This document shows, piece after piece, positions 1 to 7,013 of a DNA stretch of 10,820 nt (position 1 is the first letter of the stretch; each line of letters opens with the position of its first letter). The stretch spans positions 1-10,820 of the forward strand of contig DAHVOF010000081.1 in NCBI GenBank assembly GCA_027318945.1. Reading direction: 5' to 3'. The notes under the pieces are model-generated. The model searched no databases. It was not told the origin of the DNA and worked only from the letters and a program-made list of their open reading frames with translations. Source of the stretch: Actinomycetota bacterium. Lineage in GTDB: Bacteria > Actinomycetota > Acidimicrobiia > Acidimicrobiales > Acidimicrobiaceae. The position numbers were made by a program, and so were the translations under genes.

Positions 1-1
1 C

Positions 2-166
2 TTCATTCTCTATGACGTAAGCACTCTTTATTTTGAAACCGACCGAGATGACGAAGACCTCGCCGGCATGTCGGGGCTAAGGAAGCCGGGATATTCCAAA
101 GTGATAAGCGAATTGCATATTAAAAACATTTGTCGAAGCAATGTTAAATTCTGGGTATCTATTTAG
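2..166 (+). pseudogene. IS1634/IS4-like DDE transposase remnant (truncated both ends)
   Basis: The window opens inside a reading frame that runs to a TAG at 164-166. Its first 33 codons contain LYDVSTLYFETD followed by LRKPGYSK. This resembles the segment around the first catalytic Asp of IS1634/IS4-type DDE transposases, usually written YDVTTLYFET...LRK.GFSK. The candidate catalytic Asp is the GAC at 14-16. After about base 100 the resemblance ends. The expected continuation (a PQI..GLL-like strand, then the second Asp and the Glu) is absent from all three forward frames before 440. The transposase therefore looks cut or frameshifted here and cannot be active from this copy. The 5' part lies outside the window. 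The family assignment rests on motif memory only. Confidence 0.6.
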
Positions 167-440
167 TGGGCTGCAGCTATTTTACGAGTCTCACATAAGC
201 TTGAAAAGAAAATGGATTTGTGAGGCTTCTTTCAGTGCTGGACTTTCGGGCGGTATATTCGTGGCGGTGTATTCCGAGTTACACGAGAGTCATGAAGAGC
301 ATTTTCTAAAGTAACACACCAAGCATTGCAACGGCGGGCGCGGGAAATACGTCAATCGCAAATGTAGTGGAAGAACACGTCTCCATTCAACTGTTAGCAG
401 TACCTTTGCGGTCGATAGTTATTTCTCACGGAGAGGTTTT
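167..440. other. Intergenic leader upstream of the polysaccharide synthase operon
   Basis: No gene is visible in these 274 bases. They lie between the transposase remnant and the synthase and should carry the operon promoter. TATATT at 254-259 could serve as a -10 box, but there is no convincing -35 hexamer 16-18 bases before it, so I do not call a promoter. GGAGAGG at 430-436 is the ribosome binding site for the TTG start at 441. Confidence 0.4.
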
Positions 441-3200
441 TTGTCGGGAGTGATCCGTTCAAATGAAATGGACCCAGCCGTCGCAATAAGGGTTCGTCGT
501 CGGCGTTGGCCCTTGTTGTTTCTGGTCTTCATAGCGTTTCTTTTAGTGCTTGCGGGAGGGCTGTTTGCGGCTAGCCGGTTTTTCGGTATAGGTCTTTACG
601 CCGTCTCTGCCCCAAGTCAAGCACTTGCAGCCCCGCTAAAACATGGCGACATGGCCTTGGTTCGAAAGGAGTCACCATCAAAAATCTCCCTTGGTGAACT
701 CGTCGGAGTCAGGCTTAGTCGAGGTGAAGAATCGAACCAGGGTCTTCCGCAGCGCTTGGTCGGCGAAGTTGTGGTGATCGACCCGAGCGGAAACTCAAAG
801 AACTTCTTTGTCGATTCGGGTGGCAGGATAGCTTCCGTCATTCCGTCCACGGCGACGGGCGCTGGCATCGGAACGATAATTGATCTGATTCCGTACGCCG
901 GTTTTCCGCTTCTGCTTCTATCCTCACCAGGTGGAATTGTCACTTCGGGGGCTTTCATCGTTGCGTTTCTAGGATTGCTCGCCTGGGCGTTTGGCAGGCG
1001 AAGGATGCAGCGAATTGACCCGGGTGGATACCCTTCAACCCTAGGCGTCGCAATTGGCGAACCACCCGATGTCAGGTTGGCGCTTTCGGACGCCTCCAAT
1101 CCAGGCACATCTAGTGTTCGCGCTGATTCCGATGGTGGAGTGGTGTTCGAAGGGCTCCTACAGAAGCGCAATGAATTGCGCATGGTAGCGGAGTGGTCAC
1201 TTGTTGGAGGTTTGGATTCTGATCAACTGCACCGCGTGCTCAGCGAAACGGCAGACATGATCGACGCTCTTCATGTTCCCGATGGTTTAAGTGGAGATGC
1301 GAATTCTGAAGGTACATCTGGCACTCCGAGAACCGGCTCATTGCAGCCCAATGTGGTCACCAAGCCCAGGATGATCCGGCGAAAAACTCCATTTGTGCCG
1401 TCTGAGAGAGCTTTTCGCAGGTTTGCCATTCACGCCGTCACTTTGATTGCTCTGGCAATCAGTGTTGTCTATCTCGTATGGCGCGCAGCATTCACTATGG
1501 CAGCTCTTTGGATCTCCGTACCTTTTTTGCTGCTCGAGATTTGGAGCTTCGTTGATTTAGTTCTGTACGCATATTCGGCTTGGAACGTGGATCCTCCCGA
1601 AGTCTTTATCGAAGACGGCAGTGGTCTGAGCTGCACTGTCCTGATCGCTACCTATAACGAGCCAATCAGCATTCTCTTGCCAACTGTTGCGGCTGCTGCC
1701 TCCATGGAGTTCGCGACCGAAACTTGGGTTTTGGACGATGGCAATCGCAAGGAAGTGGAGGAGATGGCCAGGCGGGTTGGGGTCAAATACGTGACTCGTC
1801 CTGAGCATACCCATGCGAAGGCTGGCAACTTAAACCATGCGCTAGAGAGTGTGACGACGGACTTGTTTGCAGTGTTCGATGCCGATCACACCCCAAGGCC
1901 AGAATTTCTTTCGCACACGATCGGGTACTTTGCAGATCCGACCGTCGCACTTGTGCAGACGCCCCAGGAGTTCTACAACCTTGGTTCATTTGAACACTTT
2001 GGCGCTCTTCACGAGGAGAGCCTTTTCTACAGAGTGATCCAACCGGGAAAAGGTCGGAGAGGTGCAGCTTTCTGGTGCGGCACAAACGCTGTGCTGCGAA
2101 CATCAGCTTTAAGAGACGTTGGGGGAGTCTCTATGGATTCCATAGCGGAGGACTTCCAAACTACGATCCGCCTTCATCGAAAGGGGTGGAAGAGCATTTA
2201 TCACAACGAGGCGTTGGCTCACGGCTTGGCGGCTGCCGACATTTCTCAGTATACCGTTCAGCGCAAACGGTGGGGGAAAGGGGCTATGCAGGTTATCAAA
2301 AGCAAAGACAATCCTCTGCTTGCGTCTGGGCTGACCCTTTCTCAGCGAATTTCCTATTTCTATTCTTTGTCTGCCTGGTTTGATTCTTGGCACACCCTCC
2401 TTATGGCTCTTGTACCTACCGTGGTCTTAGCCACCGGTCAATTTCCTTTTCGGATTTCTCCCCTTCTTTTCGTGGCTACCTTTTTGTCGACCTTCGTTTT
2501 GCAGCAGGTGGTGCTCAAGATACTTGGACGGGGATGGAACAAGCTCTGGTATTCGCTGCAGTTTGACATGATTCGCCTCTCGTCGAATCTTGTGGCCACA
2601 CTTTCCCTGCTGTCATTCAAAAGGCGGACACGTCATCAAAAGTTTGTTGTTACCAAAAAGGGAAGTCTGGGAAATTTCAGGGCTAGGATGCTCACTCCCT
2701 GGCCGCTCATGGTAGTGGCGCTGCTGCTGGCTGCAAGCTTGATTTGGGGAGCCGCAATGGTTGGAGGTTATGTAAACACCTCGCTGCATCCACGAATAGC
2801 GGCTACGGTAACCCTAGCTTGGACCTCAATAAATCTTGTTCTGGTATTGGCGGCCATGAAGCGTTCCGTTTCATCGAAATTTGCTACGGAGAGACGTGAT
2901 GGGTATCGCGTTGACGTATCAGTTCCTGTGCTGATTAGTCGTGAGGGATCCTACTTGACAACGGATATTTCTATGACTGGTTGTAACGTGCTAGCCCACC
3001 AACCCGGCGACGCGAATGAGATCGAGCTAATGATATCCGGCGTGAAGGTAAGGGCAACGGCACGATCGTTTGACGGAAGCAAGGGGTCGTTCGAATTTCT
3101 GCCTGGTCAATGGGATGCGATGAAGGAACTTTCCATGATGACTTTCCATCCGGAAAATTCTGATCCAGATTCCGATACTTCTGCTGAGGAGTTACGCTAG
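441..3200 (+). CDS. BcsA-type GT2 polysaccharide synthase with PilZ domain and N-terminal pseudo-signal-peptidase module
   Basis: Inner-membrane processive glycosyltransferase, probably making a cellulose-like beta-glucan or related exopolysaccharide from a nucleotide sugar. The TTG start has GGAGAGG four bases upstream; the next in-frame ATG (468) has none. Seen: a transmembrane helix near residues 24-46; an extracytoplasmic segment 47-165 resembling SipW-type S26 signal peptidases without the catalytic residues; a second helix 166-184; a cytosolic linker; helices from about 329; then the GT2 core. The core motifs are DDG (432-434), DAD (480-482), AED in place of TED (569-571) and QRKRW (607-611). 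FVVTKK (735-740) matches the BcsA gating loop FxVTxK. The C-terminal PilZ domain keeps RxxxR (819-823) and DxSxxG (842-847), so c-di-GMP binding and activation are expected. No BcsB-like gene is in the window. The polymer made is unknown. At 919 residues it is longer than usual because of the N-terminal module. Confidence 0.92.
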   Translation: MSGVIRSNEMDPAVAIRVRRRRWPLLFLVFIAFLLVLAGGLFAASRFFGIGLYAVSAPSQALAAPLKHGDMALVRKESPSKISLGELVGVRLSRGEESNQGLPQRLVGEVVVIDPSGNSKNFFVDSGGRIASVIPSTATGAGIGTIIDLIPYAGFPLLLLSSPGGIVTSGAFIVAFLGLLAWAFGRRRMQRIDPGGYPSTLGVAIGEPPDVRLALSDASNPGTSSVRADSDGGVVFEGLLQKRNELRMVAEWSLVGGLDSDQLHRVLSETADMIDALHVPDGLSGDANSEGTSGTPRTGSLQPNVVTKPRMIRRKTPFVPSERAFRRFAIHAVTLIALAISVVYLVWRAAFTMAALWISVPFLLLEIWSFVDLVLYAYSAWNVDPPEVFIEDGSGLSCTVLIATYNEPISILLPTVAAAASMEFATETWVLDDGNRKEVEEMARRVGVKYVTRPEHTHAKAGNLNHALESVTTDLFAVFDADHTPRPEFLSHTIGYFADPTVALVQTPQEFYNLGSFEHFGALHEESLFYRVIQPGKGRRGAAFWCGTNAVLRTSALRDVGGVSMDSIAEDFQTTIRLHRKGWKSIYHNEALAHGLAAADISQYTVQRKRWGKGAMQVIKSKDNPLLASGLTLSQRISYFYSLSAWFDSWHTLLMALVPTVVLATGQFPFRISPLLFVATFLSTFVLQQVVLKILGRGWNKLWYSLQFDMIRLSSNLVATLSLLSFKRRTRHQKFVVTKKGSLGNFRARMLTPWPLMVVALLLAASLIWGAAMVGGYVNTSLHPRIAATVTLAWTSINLVLVLAAMKRSVSSKFATERRDGYRVDVSVPVLISREGSYLTTDISMTGCNVLAHQPGDANEIELMISGVKVRATARSFDGSKGSFEFLPGQWDAMKELSMMTFHPENSDPDSDTSAEELR

Positions 3201-4807
3201 TGCATCATCTCAAGGTCCGAAATCCCAATCTTCGACTTGGAAGGCTCGTTGCAATATATTTGCTGGTACTTGCAGTCGCCGCCGGTCTTACTGGTGAGAT
3301 AGTCCTGCACCGCGTCAACACGAAACATCGCAGCAGTTCCTTTGCTGGAGCGTCAAATGGGAGCGCTTTGCCGAAAGCAAGTGCCGTGGGATCGAATAGC
3401 AGCACCTGCAATAGTGCTTCGTTATCACCGGTATTGCCGCAGACCGGAAAGATATTTGTCGGAGTTACAACGGCGCATTCGGGGTGGTCCATGAATGGGA
3501 TCTCGGAATTTGCTAAGCAAATTGGAGTGCAGCCCTCAATGGCAATGTTCTACTCAGGCTGGGGCGGCCAACCTGCATTCAATTCAACTCCGTTCAACAA
3601 TATTCACAAAGTAGGGATGATGCCAATGCTCGACTGGGAGCCCTGGAATTATTTGGCTCCCTCCGCTGTGAGTGTTGGTCAATTCAATCAGTCACAGTTC
3701 TCTGAAACTTCGTTGATGTCGGGAACTTATCGCCAATTCATAAAATCTTGGGCACTTGGGATAAAGAGTCTCGGTTATCCAGTTGCACTTGACTTTGCTC
3801 ATGAAATGAATGGAAATTGGTATCCATGGGCAGCTTCAGTAAACGGGAACAGTCCGGCAAACTTTGTAGCTCTTTGGAGATACGTTCACGATATTTTCAC
3901 CGAAGTTGGCGCCAATAATGTGATCTGGGTATGGAGTCCAAACGTCAATTATCCAGGGTCGACGCCGCTAGACTCTCTTTGGCCGGGATCGAACTACGTC
4001 AATTGGGCTGGAGTAGTCGGATATTTTTGGGGTTCTAGCAGTCCATCGCCGCCGTCATTTTCTTCGATATTTGGCGCAACACTGACGCAAATACAGAGCA
4101 TCACGAGCAAGCCGATACTTATCACGGAAACATCTGGATCAAATTCCTCGGGACAAAAAGTCCAGTGGATATCATCCTTTTTTCGAGGGCTCGTGGCTCA
4201 TCCGCAAATCATAGGATTTAACTGGTTCAACATAAAAAAGAGGCACAACTGGACAGTTGATTCGACTCCAGGCTCGCTTGCCGCGTTTAGGGAAGGCCTG
4301 AGCACAATTCCGCTAGTTTCAGGCACCGCAGGCGGAACGACTTCTGTCAGCACGTCCCTCGCCAGTTCCAATACCAATATTGTTACCGGACAAAATGCGT
4401 CGCAAACGTGCAAACCGTCGAATCAGATCCTCAAGCCGGCAAAACGTCCTGTATTGACACCGCCAAACCCGCCCAAATCTGTCGAAGTACGTGCCGACAA
4501 TTCAGCTGCGTTGGTATCATGGTCGGCACCTAGCCACTCCGGTACAGCTCCCCTCACGGGGTATGTCGTGACACCGTACATTGGGTCAGTTCCACAAATA
4601 CCGGTGATTTTCAAGAGCCCTTTGACCGTGGAGCTTATTACTGGACTGACTAGTGGTGTCACCTACACCTTCAGGGTGGCCGCGACATCCAAAGTGGGCG
4701 TTAGTGCAATGTCAGCACCATCTTCTCCTTTTGGCACGGGAAGTTCTCCAAATCCTCCGACCAGCATAGCAGCCAAAAGTCAGAGCTTGAGTGCTTTTGT
4801 GCCATGA
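3200..4807 (+). CDS. Membrane-anchored GH26-family glycoside hydrolase with Fn3 domain, C-terminus cut at a TGA
   Basis: Predicted extracytoplasmic endo-hydrolase of the GH26 (beta-mannanase-like) clan. The GTG start overlaps the synthase stop by one base (TAGTG), so translation is probably coupled and the two proteins likely serve the same polysaccharide. Residues 11-34 form an uncleaved-looking signal anchor. A Ser/Asn-rich linker follows, then the catalytic domain at about 83-367. HEMNGNWYPW (201-210) carries the acid/base Glu202, and ITET (308-311) carries the nucleophile Glu310; both match GH26 motifs. A second Ser/Thr-rich linker leads to an Fn3 domain (about 421-513; core Trp441, TYTFRVAAT). 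A second Fn3 begins at PNPP (517-520) but ends at a TGA exactly where its Trp should be. Substrate preference (mannan, mixed-link glucan or its own exopolysaccharide) cannot be decided here. Confidence 0.85.
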   Translation: MHHLKVRNPNLRLGRLVAIYLLVLAVAAGLTGEIVLHRVNTKHRSSSFAGASNGSALPKASAVGSNSSTCNSASLSPVLPQTGKIFVGVTTAHSGWSMNGISEFAKQIGVQPSMAMFYSGWGGQPAFNSTPFNNIHKVGMMPMLDWEPWNYLAPSAVSVGQFNQSQFSETSLMSGTYRQFIKSWALGIKSLGYPVALDFAHEMNGNWYPWAASVNGNSPANFVALWRYVHDIFTEVGANNVIWVWSPNVNYPGSTPLDSLWPGSNYVNWAGVVGYFWGSSSPSPPSFSSIFGATLTQIQSITSKPILITETSGSNSSGQKVQWISSFFRGLVAHPQIIGFNWFNIKKRHNWTVDSTPGSLAAFREGLSTIPLVSGTAGGTTSVSTSLASSNTNIVTGQNASQTCKPSNQILKPAKRPVLTPPNPPKSVEVRADNSAALVSWSAPSHSGTAPLTGYVVTPYIGSVPQIPVIFKSPLTVELITGLTSGVTYTFRVAATSKVGVSAMSAPSSPFGTGSSPNPPTSIAAKSQSLSAFVP

Positions 4808-5041
4808 TCAGATCTGATTGCGTTATGCTCAGCCCCTGGCGCGATAAATATCGTGGCGCCTTGTGTTAGTCCAATTTTGAAAATGCCGTTGATATTTGAG
4901 AATTGTTTACGCGACAGTGTCTCGTCGTGCATGGAGCCATTGAAGTCCCGGTTCGACGAAATACACAGGGTGGTCGCAGCTCTTTGTGACCAACTGGCCA
5001 CGATTTCAAGAATGGACTCAGGACCCTTGTGCACCTTTTAA
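4748..5041 (+). pseudogene. Decayed second Fn3 repeat continuing past the GH26 stop codon
   Basis: PNPP at residues 517-520 starts a second Fn3 copy. Aligned without gaps to the first copy (residues 422-475, offset 95), the TGA at 4805-4807 falls on Trp441. The same frame stays open to a TAA at 5039-5041. Past the stop, the residues still match the first copy: SAP.., IVAP against VVTP exactly 14 codons after the Trp column in both, and MPLIF against IPVIF. By hand I count 16 identical positions in 54 columns, all ungapped. Near the end, CAGGGTGG recurs before similar codons in both copies (4672 and 4966), three codons further along in the second. The simplest reading is a TGG-to-TGA change and later drift. 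Readthrough is less likely. Confidence 0.6.
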
Positions 5042-5525
5042 GACGCGGCCTGTCTCTTTCTGTCAGCATGTGATCGAGTACTGTCGCCAGCTCGGCGGCA
5101 TTGATTGACCGCATTGTCATTGAGGACCGGTACTTCAGGTACAGTTGAAATTCACGGCTCTTACAGCTGGCTGGTCTATTTGGGGGTTTGAATTGTAATT
5201 TCCTCGCGGTCAATGGACGTGTGAGTAGTTGCGCAACAGCTGCGCATCTTTGTAAGACGCCCACCTCCGAGAGCCATGTGTCTTATGGCGTTCGGCGTAT
5301 CGAAGCCCACCTTGACTGCCATGTTTCTAAGGGCCGTAGTTCCTCTGGTCATAGAAGCCATTGGTTGGAGAATTGCCGTGGGAATGATTGATCGGGGAAG
5401 GCTTGTTGCGAGTTCTCAAGGTAAATCTCAACAATGACTGAAATTACGGTCGGGATATCCCCTGGGCCGTTAAGGAATGGGGGCGTTCGCATCCCTATGC
5501 GGCGGAACGTAATTATTTGGCAGGC
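5042..5525. other. Intergenic stretch without a convincing gene
   Basis: These 484 bases separate the end of the Fn3 remnant from the convergent alcohol dehydrogenase. Several open frames of 60-130 codons cross it on both strands. None shows a recognisable motif, a ribosome binding site with a sensible start, or protein-like composition. It may be eroded sequence. The only structure noted is the hairpin at 5484-5509. Confidence 0.4.
5484..5518 (+). terminator. Possible weak terminator hairpin
   Basis: CGTTCGCAT (5484-5492) can pair with ATGC (5497-5500) and GAACG (5505-5509) around a CCCT loop. This gives a 4-bp inner and a 5-bp outer stem with a GGCG bulge. It is followed by a T/A-rich stretch, TAATTATTT. 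It sits between convergent genes, where a terminator would be expected, but the bulge and the imperfect T-run make the call weak. Confidence 0.25.
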
Positions 5526-6530
5526 CTAAGAGTCCATCAGCAAAACCGCAGCACCGGTGAACCGGTGATGTGCAAGGTCCTCCAACGCACGGTCTGCGCT
5601 ACTGAAATTGTAGGGAACAGTATTTACTCTTACCGGGATGCGCGTGGCGAGATCTAGAAATTCTTCGCCGTCCTTCCTGGTGTTTGCAGTCACGCTACGG
5701 ACTTCTTTCTCCTGAAAAAGATGTCTGTCGTACGACAGGGAAGGAATGTCGCTCATGTAGATGCCGCCGATGGCGAGGGTTCCGCCCCGATCCAGCGCTT
5801 CCATGATTCGCGGAACCAGATTGCCATCTGGGGCGAAGAGGATGGCCGAATCAAGTGGCTCCGGAGGAAGTTGTGATCCATCCCCCACAGATGATGCGCC
5901 TAACTTCAGGGCCGCTTGGCGAGCCTCCTCCGACCTGGTAATCACATGCACACGTGCGCCTTCGTGAATCGCAATCTGAATGGTCAGATGTGCGGATGCT
6001 CCAAATCCGTAGATGCCCAGCGAGCCTCCTTTGGGAAGGTTGGCACGTCGTAGAGCTCGGTACCCGATAATACCTGAGCAAAGAAGGGGGGCCGCCTTCT
6101 CGTCTGACATCTTGGGCGGGATTCGATAGGCGAAATCCTGGTCCACCGTGGCGTATTCAGCGAAGCCACCATCCTCGTCCCATCCCGTGAACAGCGGAGC
6201 TGAGCAGAGATTTTCAGAGCGTCTTCGGCAATATTTACATTTTCCACACGTCATTCTGAGCCATGCAATGCCGATTCTGTCTCCGAGCTGCAAATCCGAC
6301 ACCGCGTCTCCGGTTGCGGCAACGATGCCGATGATTTCGTGACCAGGTATAACCTTTGGCCGCCTGGGCACAAGGTCGCCCTCGGCGAGATGCAGATCTG
6401 TTCTGCATACTCCACAAGCCAGCACCTTCACGAGCACTTGGTGTGAGCCGAAATGAGGAACCTCCTTTTCGACGAGCTTGAGAGGATGTGAATCTATCGG
6501 TGCTGGTTTTTCAACCACCCACGCTCGCAA
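5526..6530 (-). CDS. Zinc-binding alcohol dehydrogenase family protein (MDR superfamily)
   Basis: NAD(P)-dependent, zinc-containing medium-chain dehydrogenase, probably oxidising an alcohol or reducing an aldehyde in the cytosol; the substrate is unknown. I place the start at the TTG at 6530-6528. GGGGAGG lies eight bases upstream, and the protein then begins MRAWVVE, as this family normally does, with 334 residues. An ATG at 6611 would add 27 residues that look unlike the family and has no good ribosome binding site. Numbered from the TTG, catalytic zinc ligands are Cys42 (CGVCRTD), His64-Glu65 (PGHE) and Cys151. Structural zinc ligands are Cys95, Cys98, Cys101 and Cys109. The nucleotide-binding turn is GIYGFGASAH (172-181). 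All expected ligands are present, so the enzyme looks intact. It is convergent with the polysaccharide operon and divergent from the molybdoenzyme gene. Confidence 0.88.
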   Translation of the reverse strand: MRAWVVEKPAPIDSHPLKLVEKEVPHFGSHQVLVKVLACGVCRTDLHLAEGDLVPRRPKVIPGHEIIGIVAATGDAVSDLQLGDRIGIAWLRMTCGKCKYCRRRSENLCSAPLFTGWDEDGGFAEYATVDQDFAYRIPPKMSDEKAAPLLCSGIIGYRALRRANLPKGGSLGIYGFGASAHLTIQIAIHEGARVHVITRSEEARQAALKLGASSVGDGSQLPPEPLDSAILFAPDGNLVPRIMEALDRGGTLAIGGIYMSDIPSLSYDRHLFQEKEVRSVTANTRKDGEEFLDLATRIPVRVNTVPYNFSSADRALEDLAHHRFTGAAVLLMDS

Positions 6531-6698
6531 TCCGTAGTCCTCCCCGATTCTTCTCCCGCCCAAGGTAGGCATCTCAGGTCGGTCGCTGCAAGCCATTTGC
6601 GCGTAGCCCATTTTAATCCGACTCGGACTTCCAAAAGGTTCCTCATTATTTCGATTTTTCAGTTTGCTGGACTACTTTTCTGCCGCTGAAACTTGATC

Positions 6699-6711
6699 TT
6701 TGATTATCAAA
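6699..6711. promoter_or_regulatory. Palindrome in the dehydrogenase upstream region, possible operator
   Basis: TTTGATTATCAAA is a perfect inverted repeat with 6-bp arms and a single central base. On the minus strand it contains GATAAT, which resembles a -10 box for the alcohol dehydrogenase gene. No good -35 was found. It could be an operator over a promoter, or chance in an AT-rich stretch. Confidence 0.25.
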
Positions 6712-6760
6712 CAATTTGCTGTGACGGGGGAATATCTAGTGAATTCGACAAGATTCGCTT

Positions 6761-6907
6761 TCTAGGAGCGTGAGTCAGAACCTCAAATTACTGTGTATCT
6801 ATGCGGCAGTAGAAGATTTCATACAGACGACCTCGAAGACCGCGTGAAGTGTTTGTCAAATATGTATAGGTATGCATTCCAGAACGATTCTGACTCACGC
6901 TCCTAGA
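6761..6907. mobile_element. MITE-like element with perfect 20-bp terminal inverted repeats
   Basis: TCTAGGAGCGTGAGTCAGAA at 6761-6780 recurs as its exact reverse complement at 6888-6907. The 107 bases between them hold no gene. Perfect 20-bp arms this far apart are very unlikely by chance and are typical of small non-autonomous elements mobilised by a resident IS. Each end includes a palindromic CTAG (6762-6765 and 6903-6906). If CTAG is a duplicated 4-bp target, the element proper is about 139 bp with ends starting GAGCGTGAGTC. Some IS5-family elements duplicate such YTAR targets, but that link is inference. The right end lies about 105 bases before the molybdoenzyme start, so the element may affect its expression. 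Confidence 0.6.
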
Positions 6908-6958
6908 CGCCTGCGACAGCTCGATGCGGAAAATGCGGCACTGAGATAGTGTTAACGC

Positions 6959-6977
6959 AACCGGGACTTCACCGGTT
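6959..6977 (+). promoter_or_regulatory. Inverted repeat in the molybdoenzyme leader
   Basis: AACCGG (6959-6964) and CCGGTT (6972-6977) form a 6-bp inverted repeat with a 7-base spacer. It sits about 25 bases before the ribosome binding site GGGGG (7002-7006). It could be a regulator site or an RNA hairpin. No promoter was recognised beside it. Confidence 0.25.
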
Positions 6978-7013
6978 ATGGGTGGCTGGGTGCAAATTTG
7001 AGGGGGTATACCG

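Noticed and set aside
254..259. TATATT as the -10 box of the polysaccharide operon promoter
   Set aside because: No acceptable -35 box at the right spacing, and it lies about 180 bases from the start codon; evidence too thin to annotate.
4805..4807. TGA as a recoded Trp or selenocysteine codon
   Set aside because: TGA ends the DUF2892 gene normally, no other gene here reads through TGA, and no selenocysteine-type hairpin is apparent; a nonsense change explains it more simply.
4807..4818. Perfect 12-bp palindrome ATCAGATCTGAT at the GH26 stop codon
   Set aside because: Short, no loop, no T-run after it, and it lies within sequence explained by the Fn3 remnant; probably chance.
4866..5264. 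A 132-codon minus-strand open frame over the Fn3 remnant
   Set aside because: It largely overlaps the forward frame that matches the Fn3 repeat, and its protein shows no known motif.
5432..5527. A short ATG frame (MTEITVGISPG..., 31 codons) before the dehydrogenase 3' end
   Set aside because: The nearest AGG is too far from the ATG, there is no family resemblance, and it runs into the convergent gene.
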